Under the pieces are notes generated by a model. That model saw nothing but the letters and a program-made list of their open reading frames with translations, had not been told where the DNA came from and did no database searches. The position numbers and the translations under genes are program-made. A stretch of 45,276 nucleotides of DNA from an uncultured Clostridia bacterium. GTDB taxonomy: Bacteria > Bacillota > Clostridia > UMGS1883. This document shows positions 7,018 to 15,953 of the stretch, piece after piece (within the stretch, counting starts at the first letter, position 1; each line of letters begins with the position of its first letter). The DNA lies in contig CANQKL010000001.1 of assembly GCA_947624455.1 (NCBI GenBank), forward strand, positions 1 to 45,276, in the 5' to 3' direction.

Positions 7018-8433
7018 TTGCGGCTTTCAGAAATGTTGAGGCTGCTGAAGATAAGCGCCGCGCCTGTCGCCGACAGGGAGATAAGCGCGGTGGTATGCTC
7101 CACTGATAAGGTCATAAAGGACAGTCTGTTTTTCGCCATAAAAGGCACGAAAACCGACGGACACAGCTTCGCCGCCGAGGCCCTTAAGAAGGGGGCCGCC
7201 GCCGTGATAGGCCAGGAGGAGCTTAAGCTTGAAGGATATTACAGGACGGAAAACTCCCGCCAGGCCCACGCCCTGGCCCAGAGCGAGTTTTACGGCCGCC
7301 CCCAGAGGGAGCTGAAGCTCTGCGGCGTGACCGGCACCAACGGCAAGACCACGGTGACCGCCATGATACGCTCCGCCGCCGTTTCGGCGGGGGTGGGCTG
7401 CGGCCTTATAGGCACGGTGGACACCGTTGCCGGAGGACGGAGCGCCCCCTCCGGCCGAACCACTCCCGCTCCCGAGGAGCTGTACCCGCTGCTGCGGGAA
7501 ATGGCCGACAGCGGCGACCGCCTTTGCGTGATGGAAACGTCCAGCCACGCCCTGGCGTTAGACAGGGTCTGGGGCTTGGAATTTGAGGCCGGAATATTCA
7601 CGAACCTCACCAGGGATCACCTGGACTACCACCGCACCATGGAGGCCTACGCCGCCGCCAAGGGGAAACTGCTGCGGCAAAGCCGTTTTTCGGCGGTGAA
7701 CGCCGACGACCCCTGGGCGGACTACTTTCTCAGCCAGGCCGCCGGTAAAAAGCTGACCTACGGCGTGGAAAAGGGGGAGTTCAGGGGCTGGGACGTCAGC
7801 CTGAGTCCCGAGGGAGTGGAGTTCGTCTGCGAACTGGGGCAGGTGCGGCTGCCGCCGGGAGGCAGGTTCAGCGTGTACAACGCCTTGGCCGCCGCCTGCG
7901 GAGCGTTGGCTCTGGGTCTGCCGGAGAAAAGCGTCCTTCGGGGGCTGAACCTGTTCAAGAGCGTCCCCGGCAGGATGGAAAAGCTCAAAACAAAGGGAAA
8001 ATACCAGGTCTATATAGATTACGCCCACACTCCTGACGGACTGGAAAAGGTCATCAGGGCCTTGCGGGAGATGGGCGGCGGACGGATAATAACCGTCTTT
8101 GGCTGCGGCGGGGACCGGGATCGGAGCAAGCGTCCCCTCATGGGGGAAATAGCCTCGACCCTGTCCGACCTGTGCGTGATAACCAGCGACAACCCCCGCA
8201 CCGAGGAGCCTGCCGCCATAATCGCCGACATACTCAAGGGAGTCAGGGGCGAACATTTGGTCCAGGCGGACCGCAAGGCGGCTATCAGGCTGGCTCTCAG
8301 GGCCGCCGGGCCGGGGGACAGAGTACTCTTAGCCGGAAAGGGCCACGAGACTTACCAGATAGTGGGCGATCAGACCCTGCACATGGACGAGAGGGAGCTG
8401 GTGGCTGAAATAGAGGACGAGAACAACTTCTGA
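7018..8433 (+). CDS. murE: UDP-MurNAc-tripeptide synthetase (meso-DAP adding), MurE
   Basis: ATP-dependent cytoplasmic ligase adding the third amino acid to UDP-MurNAc-L-Ala-D-Glu. The start is TTG 7018, with AAAGGAG at 7004-7010 and a 7-base spacer; the product has 471 residues. The nucleotide loop GVTGTNGKTT is at 103-112, the middle domain has METSSHALALDRVWG and FTNLTRDHLDYHRTME, and the C-terminal domain has the substrate-selecting motif DNPR at 391-394. DNPR is the known signature of enzymes that use meso-diaminopimelate rather than lysine. It directly precedes mraY; murF, usually next, is missing here. Confidence 0.97.
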   Translation: MRLSEMLRLLKISAAPVADREISAVVCSTDKVIKDSLFFAIKGTKTDGHSFAAEALKKGAAAVIGQEELKLEGYYRTENSRQAHALAQSEFYGRPQRELKLCGVTGTNGKTTVTAMIRSAAVSAGVGCGLIGTVDTVAGGRSAPSGRTTPAPEELYPLLREMADSGDRLCVMETSSHALALDRVWGLEFEAGIFTNLTRDHLDYHRTMEAYAAAKGKLLRQSRFSAVNADDPWADYFLSQAAGKKLTYGVEKGEFRGWDVSLSPEGVEFVCELGQVRLPPGGRFSVYNALAAACGALALGLPEKSVLRGLNLFKSVPGRMEKLKTKGKYQVYIDYAHTPDGLEKVIRALREMGGGRIITVFGCGGDRDRSKRPLMGEIASTLSDLCVITSDNPRTEEPAAIIADILKGVRGEHLVQADRKAAIRLALRAAGPGDRVLLAGKGHETYQIVGDQTLHMDERELVAEIEDENNF

Positions 8434-8452
8434 AACAGAGGAGGCACACAAG

Positions 8453-9400
8453 ATGGATACAAAAATTCTCGCGGCGGGCATAGCGGGCTTTGTGGTGACG
8501 GCCGCTGTTGTTCCGGCGCTCATACCCTTCCTCCGCAGGCTCAAGTTCGGGCAGAGCATACTGGAGGAAGGCCCTAAATGGCACGCCAAAAAGCAGGGTA
8601 CGCCCACCATGGGCGGCCTGGCCATGATAGCGGCGGCGGCTTTGGGCGGCCTGATAGGCGGCGGAGACCTTAAGTCTCTGGCGGTGGTCGCCGCGGCCGC
8701 GCTGTTCGGCGTGGTCGGCTTTGTGGACGACTACATCAAGGTGGTCAAAAAGCACAACCAGGGCTTTACCCCCATACAAAAATTTGGCTGTCAGATATTG
8801 GTGAGCCTGGCCTTCGCCCTGTTCATCTATTTCGTGGAGGGGCGAAGCTCCACACTGGTGCCCTTCGCGGGGACATACCTGAATATGGGGGCGCTGTACA
8901 TCCCCTTCGCCATGCTGGTGCTGCTGGCTACCACCAACAGCGTCAACCTCACCGACGGCCTTGACGGACTGGCGGCCTCGGTGACTACGGTTGCGGCCAT
9001 GTTCTTTACGGTTGCCTGCGTGATCCGCGACGAGGTTGGCTGCGCCGCCTTCATGTTCGCGGTGGCGGGGGCCTGCCTGGGCTTCCTCATTTACAACTTT
9101 TATCCGGCCCGCATCTTTATGGGGGACACGGGCAGCCTCTTCTTGGGGGGCGCGCTGGGCTGCGCGGCCGTGGCCTCGGGACTGGAGCTTTTCCTGATAA
9201 TAGCGGGCTTTGTGTTCCTGTTCGAGACGCTGAGCGTGATTATCCAGGTGAGCGTGTTCAAGAAAACCGGCAAGCGGGTTTTCAAAATGACCCCCGTCCA
9301 CCATCACTTTGAAATGTGCGGCTGGAAGGAGCCGAAAATCGTGTTCTTATTCTCAGGGGTCACGCTGCTGCTGGCGGCGGTAGCCTATTTGGGACTGTAA
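8453..9400 (+). CDS. mraY: Phospho-N-acetylmuramoyl-pentapeptide transferase MraY
   Basis: Integral membrane enzyme that transfers phospho-MurNAc-pentapeptide to undecaprenyl phosphate, making lipid I. It has 315 residues and about ten hydrophobic segments. Family landmarks are present: GTPTMGGLAMI in the first cytoplasmic loop, the Asp pair in VDDYIK at 92-93, NLTDGLDG from 165, FMGDTGSLFLGG, and the HHHFE motif at 283-287. The ATG follows GGAGGCAC, 19 bases after murE, and the gene is 18 bases before ftsW, where murD normally lies. All key residues I can check are intact. Confidence 0.98.
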   Translation: MDTKILAAGIAGFVVTAAVVPALIPFLRRLKFGQSILEEGPKWHAKKQGTPTMGGLAMIAAAALGGLIGGGDLKSLAVVAAAALFGVVGFVDDYIKVVKKHNQGFTPIQKFGCQILVSLAFALFIYFVEGRSSTLVPFAGTYLNMGALYIPFAMLVLLATTNSVNLTDGLDGLAASVTTVAAMFFTVACVIRDEVGCAAFMFAVAGACLGFLIYNFYPARIFMGDTGSLFLGGALGCAAVASGLELFLIIAGFVFLFETLSVIIQVSVFKKTGKRVFKMTPVHHHFEMCGWKEPKIVFLFSGVTLLLAAVAYLGL

Positions 9401-9418
9401 ATATTAGGAGGAGATCTG

Positions 9419-10588
9419 ATGGAAAAATCCCGCCCCGTTAAGGTAAGGGGCCCATTCGCCGGAACAAGGACCTTCTTTTCCCACTTTATGGTGAAAATAA
9501 AGCGGAACGAGCGCGTGGATTTCATGCTGTTCATTCTGGTGATAGTCCTCCTGTGCTTCGGCCTGATAATGCTGTTTTCAGCCAGCCAGAACACCAGCCG
9601 GGAGAACATCTACTCCACCATCGTCCATCAGGTGGTGTTGGCGGCCTTGGGGCTGGTGGTGATGTTTTTGACCTCCAGACTGGACTATCACGCCTACCGC
9701 AAGCCCTCGGGAGCCATCTTTTGGGTGGTAATGGCGTTGATGGTCATTGTGCCGGTGTTCGGCATGGCCTCCCACGGGGCCACCAGACAGATCGACCTGG
9801 GCTTTGTGAGCTTCCAGCCCTCGGAAATATGCAAGTTCGCCCTTGTGATATACTTCGCGGCCCTGCTCTCCAGCAAAAAGCACAGCGACCTGAAGAACTG
9901 GAAAAACGTGGCCCGCTACATCATAATCCTGCTGGCTGTGGCCGGAACCTGCGTGCTGCAAAGCCATCTTTCCGCCATGCTGCTGATTTTGGCTGTGGCC
10001 TTTGTAATGCTTATCGCGGCGGGGCTGCCCTGGGGGTACATAGCCGCCATGGGCGGAGCTATCGCCCTGGGCGGCGGCGCGCTGGCCATACTTGAACCCT
10101 ACCGTATGCGGCGGCTGCTCATCTTCCTGGACCCCTTTTCCGACCTGCGGGGCGACGGCTGGCAGATAGTCAATTCCCTTTACGCCGTGGGCAGCGGCGG
10201 GATGCTGGGGGTAGGCTTCGGTCAGTCCCGCCAGAAGTACGGCTACCTGCCCGAGGCCCTGAACGACTACATCTACGCCATTGTCTGCGAGGAGCTGGGC
10301 TTTGTGGGCGGACTTTTCGTGCTGGCTCTGTTTTTTGCCCTCATACTGCGGGGCGTGCAGATCTCCCTCGCCGCCAGGGATTCCTTCGGCACATATCTGG
10401 GCTTTGGCATAGTGACTATCGTGGCCCTTCAAGTGCTGATAAACGTGGGCGTGGTACTTTCCGTACTGCCCTCCACCGGAATGCAGCTCCCCTTTTTCAG
10501 CTCCGGCGGCACCTCCCTCATAATCATGATGGCGGGGCTGGGAATACTGATGAACATATCCCGGTTCAGCACCCAGAACAAGATCTGA
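9419..10588 (+). CDS. ftsW: SEDS-family peptidoglycan glycosyltransferase FtsW
   Basis: Polytopic membrane protein that polymerises septal glycan strands from lipid II together with the class B PBP. It has 389 residues. The ATG at 9419 has AGGAGGAG upstream. A cytoplasmic head of about 40 mostly basic residues precedes about ten membrane helices. SEDS hallmarks are FVSFQPSEICK, the large extracytoplasmic loop with YLPEALNDYIYAIVCEELG (which includes the catalytically important Asp region), and STGMQLPFFSSGGTS near the end. It lies between mraY and murG as in many Firmicutes; FtsW rather than RodA is inferred from this location. Confidence 0.95.
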   Translation: MEKSRPVKVRGPFAGTRTFFSHFMVKIKRNERVDFMLFILVIVLLCFGLIMLFSASQNTSRENIYSTIVHQVVLAALGLVVMFLTSRLDYHAYRKPSGAIFWVVMALMVIVPVFGMASHGATRQIDLGFVSFQPSEICKFALVIYFAALLSSKKHSDLKNWKNVARYIIILLAVAGTCVLQSHLSAMLLILAVAFVMLIAAGLPWGYIAAMGGAIALGGGALAILEPYRMRRLLIFLDPFSDLRGDGWQIVNSLYAVGSGGMLGVGFGQSRQKYGYLPEALNDYIYAIVCEELGFVGGLFVLALFFALILRGVQISLAARDSFGTYLGFGIVTIVALQVLINVGVVLSVLPSTGMQLPFFSSGGTSLIIMMAGLGILMNISRFSTQNKI

Positions 10589-10641
10589 CCGGCGGCAAAA
10601 GTGAAAACCTTGCCGATAAATAAATTGAAAAGGGTGATAAC

Positions 10642-11739
10642 ATGAGAATTTTGCTATCCGGCGGCGGGACCGCCGGTCACATAAACCCCGCCCTCGCCAT
10701 TGCAAGGGTGGTTTTGGCCCACGAGCCTGACAGCCAGATCCTCTTTGTGGGTACGCGAAACGGCATGGAGCGGCGGCTCGTCCCTCGGGAGGGCTTTGAC
10801 ATCGAATATATCGAGGTGATGGGCCTGCGCCGCAAGCTGACGCTGGAAAATGTGAAGGTGGCCGTAAACTACTTTACCTCCATCAGGGACGCGGGGCGCA
10901 TCATCGACCGCTTCCGTCCCGACGCGGTGGTCGGCACGGGAGGCTATGTCTGCGCTCCGGTGATAAAGGCCGCCCTCAAGCGGAACATACCCACCCTTAT
11001 TCACGAGCAGAACGTTTTCCCCGGCCTGGCCATCAAAATGCTGGCGAAAAAGGCCTCGGTCACCGCTATCAGCTTTGACGAGACCCGCTCCATGATGAAG
11101 GCGGGGAATATGGTACTCACCGGCAACCCTCTGCGCCCCGACCTCTTTGAGAGCGTGGACAAGGAAGCCCTTCGCCGGGAGCTGGAGTTGGACTCCCGTC
11201 CCGTGGTTCTGGCCTTTGGGGGGAGCCTTGGGGCCGAACGCCTCAACGACGCCCTTGTGGAGATGATAAAGAACGGCGTAAAGAACTTCAATCTGGTGGC
11301 CGCCACTGGGGAAAAGCACTATAAGGAGGTCACGGACGCTCTGCTTTACGCCAACGTGACCCCTAACGTGAAGCTGCTTCCCTACATATATAACATGAAG
11401 GAAATGTTCGCCGCGGCCGATCTTGTGGTCTGTCGGGCCGGAGCAATAACCGTCAGCGAGCTTTGCGCCCTGGGCAAGGCGTCGGTGCTGATACCCAGCC
11501 CCTACGTGGCCCACAACCATCAGGAGTACAACGCCCGTTACCTGGAAAAGAACGGCGCGGCGAGGGTCTTGCTGGAGAGCGAGCTTAACGGCGAGTCCCT
11601 GCGCCGAACCATCGAGGAGTGCGCGGCCAACTCCGCCGGTCTTGAGGAAATGCGCCGCCGCGCCAAAAGCATCGGCATAGCCGACGGCGGCGAGAAAATT
11701 TACGCCCAACTGAAAAAGCTGACGGACAAGGCCCGCTGA
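10642..11739 (+). CDS. murG: Lipid II synthase MurG (GlcNAc transferase)
   Basis: Peripheral membrane GT-B glycosyltransferase that adds GlcNAc from UDP-GlcNAc to lipid I. It has 365 residues. The glycine-rich loops SGGGTAGHINPALAIA (7-22) and FGGSLGAERLND bind the lipid diphosphate and donor. Donor-site motifs CRAGAITVSEL and PSPYVAHNHQEYNARYL are present, as is GTGGYVCAPV. The ATG follows AAAGGGTGATAAC, with a 53-bp gap after ftsW. The probable promoter for murA begins directly after its stop. Confidence 0.98.
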   Translation: MRILLSGGGTAGHINPALAIARVVLAHEPDSQILFVGTRNGMERRLVPREGFDIEYIEVMGLRRKLTLENVKVAVNYFTSIRDAGRIIDRFRPDAVVGTGGYVCAPVIKAALKRNIPTLIHEQNVFPGLAIKMLAKKASVTAISFDETRSMMKAGNMVLTGNPLRPDLFESVDKEALRRELELDSRPVVLAFGGSLGAERLNDALVEMIKNGVKNFNLVAATGEKHYKEVTDALLYANVTPNVKLLPYIYNMKEMFAAADLVVCRAGAITVSELCALGKASVLIPSPYVAHNHQEYNARYLEKNGAARVLLESELNGESLRRTIEECAANSAGLEEMRRRAKSIGIADGGEKIYAQLKKLTDKAR

Positions 11740-11745
11740 GGAGCC

Positions 11746-11775
11746 TTAACACACTTCCCCGTCCCCGCATAATAT
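11746..11775 (+). promoter_or_regulatory. Possible internal promoter for murA-ftsQ
   Basis: TTAACA at 11746-11751 and TAATAT at 11770-11775, spacer 18, in the only AT-rich stretch between murG and murA. Moderate match only. Confidence 0.4.
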
Positions 11776-11804
11776 AAAGTATAGTTATGCGTGGAGGTGC
11801 GGGA

Positions 11805-13001
11805 ATGGGCGACTACATAGTTGTCGGCAAAAGACCCCTTGACGGAAAATTGAAGGTTTACGGCGCGAAAAACGCCGTCCTGCCCATATTGGCTGGCTGC
11901 GTCCTGTCCAGCGGCGGGGTGCTGCTCGACAACTGCCCCCGTTTGAGCGACGTGAGCTATACCCTTGGCATACTGGAACGCCTTGGGTGCAGGACTGCCT
12001 TTGACGGGGAAAAGATTTTCGTCAACCCGGCGGGGATAGACTCCTGGACGGTGGACACCGGCGGCGGGGATATGCGCAGCTCCGTGAACTTTCTCGGGGC
12101 GTTGGCTGGCCGGTTCGGGGCGGCGGCCCTGCCCCTGCCCGGCGGGTGCAAGCTGGGCAGGCGGCCCATAGACATCCACATTCGGGCCTTGAAGGCCATG
12201 GGGGTGGAGGTGGAGATCGACGGCGGAACGGTGCTGGCCTACGGCCATCCCCGGGGGGCCAGCGTGCAACTTGACTTCCCCAGCGTGGGAGCCACTGAAA
12301 ACGTGATACTGGCCGCCGTCACCGCCCCGGGAATGACCGTTCTCTCCAACGCCGCCCGTGAGCCGGAAATAGGCGATCTGTGCCGCTTCCTTACGGCTAT
12401 GGGAGCCAAAATACACGGGGTGGGCAGCGATATGCTCAGGATAGAGGGCGTCAGCCGCTATATGTGCGCCGTCATGACCGCCGGGGGCAGGCTTGAGATA
12501 GAAAACGCCGTCCGGCCCCATCTCCGGGAGGTAGCCGCCGTCCTGACCCGCTGCGGCGGGGATATAAGCTGGGGCAGGGACAGCGTCTCTCTCCGGGCGC
12601 CAAAGATCCTGGGCGGCTGCGGGACTGTACGAACCGGCGTGTACCCGGGCTTCCCCACCGACTGCCAGTCTCAGGTCATGGCGGTCATGGCCTGTTCCAG
12701 GGAGCCGGGGGTCATGATAGAAAATATTTTTGAAAGCCGCTTTAAGATTGTGCCGGAGCTTCGGCGCATGGGAGCGGACATTTGCTGCCTTGGCCGGGAG
12801 GCCCGGGTCAGGGGCGGCGATCTGCGGGGAGAACGCTTGCAGGCCAGGGACCTGCGGGGCGGAGCGGCTCTGGTAGTGGCGGCCCTTGGGGCCAAGGGCG
12901 AGAGCCGGGTGTCCGGCACGGAGTATATCGCCCGGGGCTACCGCGATCTGGCGGGAGAGCTGGCCTCTGTGGGGGCGGACATAAGGGTGAGCCGGGACTG
13001 A
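11805..13001 (+). CDS. murA: UDP-GlcNAc 1-carboxyvinyltransferase MurA
   Basis: First committed enzyme of peptidoglycan synthesis, transferring enolpyruvate from PEP to UDP-GlcNAc in the cytoplasm. The ATG at 11805 is chosen because GGAGGTG lies at 11791-11797; an earlier in-frame ATG at 11787 would contain that site. It has 398 residues in the two-domain EPSP-synthase-like fold. KVYGAKNAVLP near the N-terminus has the conserved Lys and Asn. The catalytic Cys is at residue 115 in GGCKLGRRPIDIH, the same number as in E. coli, so fosfomycin sensitivity would be expected. It occupies the slot where many dcw clusters have murB or murC. A second MurA copy elsewhere is common in Firmicutes and cannot be excluded. 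Confidence 0.95.
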   Translation: MGDYIVVGKRPLDGKLKVYGAKNAVLPILAGCVLSSGGVLLDNCPRLSDVSYTLGILERLGCRTAFDGEKIFVNPAGIDSWTVDTGGGDMRSSVNFLGALAGRFGAAALPLPGGCKLGRRPIDIHIRALKAMGVEVEIDGGTVLAYGHPRGASVQLDFPSVGATENVILAAVTAPGMTVLSNAAREPEIGDLCRFLTAMGAKIHGVGSDMLRIEGVSRYMCAVMTAGGRLEIENAVRPHLREVAAVLTRCGGDISWGRDSVSLRAPKILGGCGTVRTGVYPGFPTDCQSQVMAVMACSREPGVMIENIFESRFKIVPELRRMGADICCLGREARVRGGDLRGERLQARDLRGGAALVVAALGAKGESRVSGTEYIARGYRDLAGELASVGADIRVSRD

Positions 13002-13029
13002 AAATTAACGAGCTGAAAGGATGAGAGCC

Positions 13030-13935
13030 GTGAAAAAACGTCGGCGCAGACTGAAAAAACAGATTTCCATTGGGTTGACCGTCTTTTGCCTGCTGGCCGC
13101 GGGCTGCATGGCTCTGCTGCTGACGCCTCTTTTCAATGTGTCCACCGTTACCGTCACCGGCAATACCACCATCGGAACCGAAGCCATCGTCAAGGGCAGC
13201 GGCATCGTCAAGGGGACTAATATATTCAGCGTCAGTCTCAGCGCTGTGACCGACCGGCTGTCCGGCATGAACGGCGTGAGCGCCGTAAAAGTGAAGCGCA
13301 GCCTTCCCTCCACCATACGCATCTCCATAACCGAGGGCGTTCCCATGGTCTATGTGGAAAACGGCGGCAGCTTTGTGGGCATAACCGCCGACGGTAAGGT
13401 GGTGGATGTGGCCGAGGCCGGTTCAGCGGCGGCCGCCGTCATCGCCAACCCCCTTGAGCGGGAGCCTGACGGCGAAGCCGACAGCGAAACCGGCGAAACC
13501 GACGGCGAAACTGACGAGAATACCGACGAGGAGACTGACGGGGAAACCGACGGGGAGACCGGCGAAGCCGACGGGGCCGCCTCCTCTCCCAAGGGGACAG
13601 GCTCCGGCAGGACGGTGGTGTACGGCATGGGGGCTTTCACCTATTCCGTGGGCAAGGAGATAGCGTTCGAGGATCAGGTCAAGGCCCGTAAGCTGGAGCT
13701 TTTGATGAGCGATTTCCTGGGCGACGACATCTGCCGGGGCTTTACCCAGGTGGACATGGCCGCCTATGACAATATAACCATGGTCTATCAGGGCCGACTC
13801 AAGGTGCGTCTTGGGGACGCGGAGGATCTGGATTACAAGCTCCGCTGCTTCAAGACCATAATCACGGAAAATCTGGGCGAGGATCCCGTAGGCTTGCTGG
13901 ATCTGGAACGCTTGACATATAATCCCAAAAAATGA
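13030..13935 (+). CDS. ftsQ: Cell-division protein FtsQ/DivIB with acidic repeat insert
   Basis: Bitopic divisome protein. GTG 13030 is preferred over ATG 13021 because AAAGGA sits directly against the ATG but 8 bases from the GTG; the product has 301 residues. A basic cytoplasmic start (KKRRRRLKKQ) precedes one membrane helix. A POTRA domain follows (FNVSTVTVTGNTTIGTEAI to IRISITEGVPMVYV), then the beta domain (AYDNITMVYQGRLKVRLG). Residues about 147-183 (13468-13578) are an insert of DGET-like tetrapeptides made of 12-bp and 9-bp tandem DNA repeats, strongly acidic and surely disordered. Proteins of this family normally lack such an insert at this place. FtsQ should form a complex with FtsL and the DivIC-type partner outside the membrane. 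Confidence 0.92.
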   Translation: MKKRRRRLKKQISIGLTVFCLLAAGCMALLLTPLFNVSTVTVTGNTTIGTEAIVKGSGIVKGTNIFSVSLSAVTDRLSGMNGVSAVKVKRSLPSTIRISITEGVPMVYVENGGSFVGITADGKVVDVAEAGSAAAAVIANPLEREPDGEADSETGETDGETDENTDEETDGETDGETGEADGAASSPKGTGSGRTVVYGMGAFTYSVGKEIAFEDQVKARKLELLMSDFLGDDICRGFTQVDMAAYDNITMVYQGRLKVRLGDAEDLDYKLRCFKTIITENLGEDPVGLLDLERLTYNPKK

Positions 13936-13968
13936 TAAAAAAATTTTAAGAAAATTTAAAATTAGCTA

Positions 13969-13997
13969 TTGAATATATTGAAAATATATTGTATAAT
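13969..13997 (+). promoter_or_regulatory. Strong promoter of ftsZ
   Basis: TTGAAT at 13969-13974 and a perfect TATAAT at 13992-13997, spacer 17, within a very AT-rich gap of about 110 bp. Predicted start near 14004 gives ftsZ its own transcript apart from the long dcw message. Confidence 0.8.
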
Positions 13998-14049
13998 AGA
14001 ATATATTGATGTACGTGCGAAAAAATTACACGGCGAGGAGGACTTTCCA

Positions 14050-15108
<1,059 letters not shown>

Positions 15109-15158
15109 GGTACATAGCGGCAATAGATTCAAAAGGGTATCTGGCCCGGAGCATAAGG

Positions 15159-15188
15159 AGAAAATTCGCTCATGAGGGCGAATTTTCT
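15159..15188 (+). terminator. Hairpin terminator after ftsZ
   Basis: AGAAAATTCGC (15159-15169) pairs perfectly with GCGAATTTTCT (15178-15188) around an 8-base loop. The T-rich descending arm supplies the U stretch. It closes the dcw cluster. Confidence 0.65.
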
Positions 15189-15263
15189 ACATTAATACTA
15201 AAAGCGGCGAAGCCCGGCTTGTGACGGAGCTTTTACGGCGGTTATAAAACGAAAAGAGTAATA

Positions 15264-15292
15264 TTGACAATTCCATTTTCGGGTGATATAAT
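15264..15292 (+). promoter_or_regulatory. Perfect consensus promoter with extended -10
   Basis: TTGACA at 15264-15269, 17-base spacer, TGATATAAT with TATAAT at 15287-15292. This matches the vegetative consensus at every position and is among the strongest-looking promoters in the window, yet it drives only the broken DUF6291 gene. Confidence 0.85.
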
Positions 15293-15317
15293 GCCCCCAG
15301 AGAAAGAGGGGGATAAA

Positions 15318-15611
15318 ATGGAAAAAGACGTGGAAAAAAAGAGCTTTTTGTTCTACTATGACTACCGTCGGCACTTGTCGCTGCTCACTGACGAGGAGCG
15401 GGGGAAGCTGCTGATGGGGCTGTTGGACTATGGTGAGGACGGCTCCCGTCCCAAGCTGAACGGGGCGGCGGCAATGGCCTTTTCCTTCATTTCGGCCCAG
15501 ATGGACCGTGACGCCGAAAAGTACGCCGAGGTTTGCAAGGCCCGCAGCGAGGCTGGCAAAAAAGGGGCCAAGCAGCGGTGGCGCGGCAAAGATTCGGACA
15601 GCGTCCAATAG
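15318..15611 (+). CDS. DUF6291-like protein, N-terminal part (cut by in-frame TAG)
   Basis: 97 residues from ATG 15318, with GAGGGGG upstream. The segment SFLFYYDYRRHLSLLTDEERGKLLMGLLDYGEDG, followed by AMAFSFISAQMDRDAEKY, resembles the DUF6291 family, found in Firmicutes genomes and phages and of unknown function. The helix ends EAGKKGAKQRW, where related proteins usually continue into a variable linker and an Asp/Thr/Lys-rich low-complexity tail. Here a TAG (15609-15611) interrupts, and 18 bases later an in-frame TGA does so again. The same frame then continues at 15639 with exactly such a tail. This is most simply an ageing gene, possibly of phage origin. It lies alone between ftsZ and argD. 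Confidence 0.7.
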   Translation: MEKDVEKKSFLFYYDYRRHLSLLTDEERGKLLMGLLDYGEDGSRPKLNGAAAMAFSFISAQMDRDAEKYAEVCKARSEAGKKGAKQRWRGKDSDSVQ

Positions 15612-15638
15612 CAAAAGCCATATTTGCCATGAGGCCTT

Positions 15639-15920
15639 ATGGCAAAAATAGCTGATACGGATAAAGAAAAAGAAACAGAAACAGAAAAAGATACTGATAA
15701 AGTAAAACAAAATGATATAGATATAGTAATAGTAGATGGGCCGCTTTTCCACAGCCTCTTTGATTTTCCCCATAATAGCGGGCGTTTACCCTGTGGAAAA
15801 CTCGTGAAAAATTGTGGAAAGCCTGTGGAAAGCCTGTGGAAAACCCTTGGCGCGGGCGGAAAAAAATTTTTTAAAAAATTTCTGTTTCCCTATTGCATAA
15901 TTATAAAAAATAGTGTATAA
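15639..15920 (+). pseudogene. Continuation of the DUF6291 gene after two stop codons
   Basis: In the same frame as the upstream fragment, ADTDKEKETETEKDTDKVK begins the Asp/Thr/Lys-rich linker typical of long DUF6291-type proteins. A tail with repeated KPVE/SLWK segments follows. It starts at ATG 15639 only by default, with no ribosome-binding site. The base composition shifts from GC-rich to very A-rich, unlike the neighbours. The 3' part contains repeated TGTGGAAA words at 15792, 15813, 15824 and 15835. Independent translation is unlikely; readthrough of TAG and TGA is a remote alternative. Confidence 0.55.
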
Positions 15921-15921
15921 T
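15893..15921 (+). promoter_or_regulatory. Promoter of argDF
   Basis: TTGCAT at 15893-15898, 17-base spacer, TATAAT at 15916-15921, within an AT-rich stretch; predicted start is about 26 bases before the argD ATG. No ARG-box operator was recognised with confidence. Confidence 0.75.
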
Positions 15922-15953
15922 GATACATATTTTATTCGAGAGGTGGATTTGCC

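Noticed and set aside
15792..15843. Replication origin
   Set aside because: The TGTGGAAA words are imperfect DnaA boxes inside a degraded coding region, and dnaA, dnaN or rpmH are not nearby.
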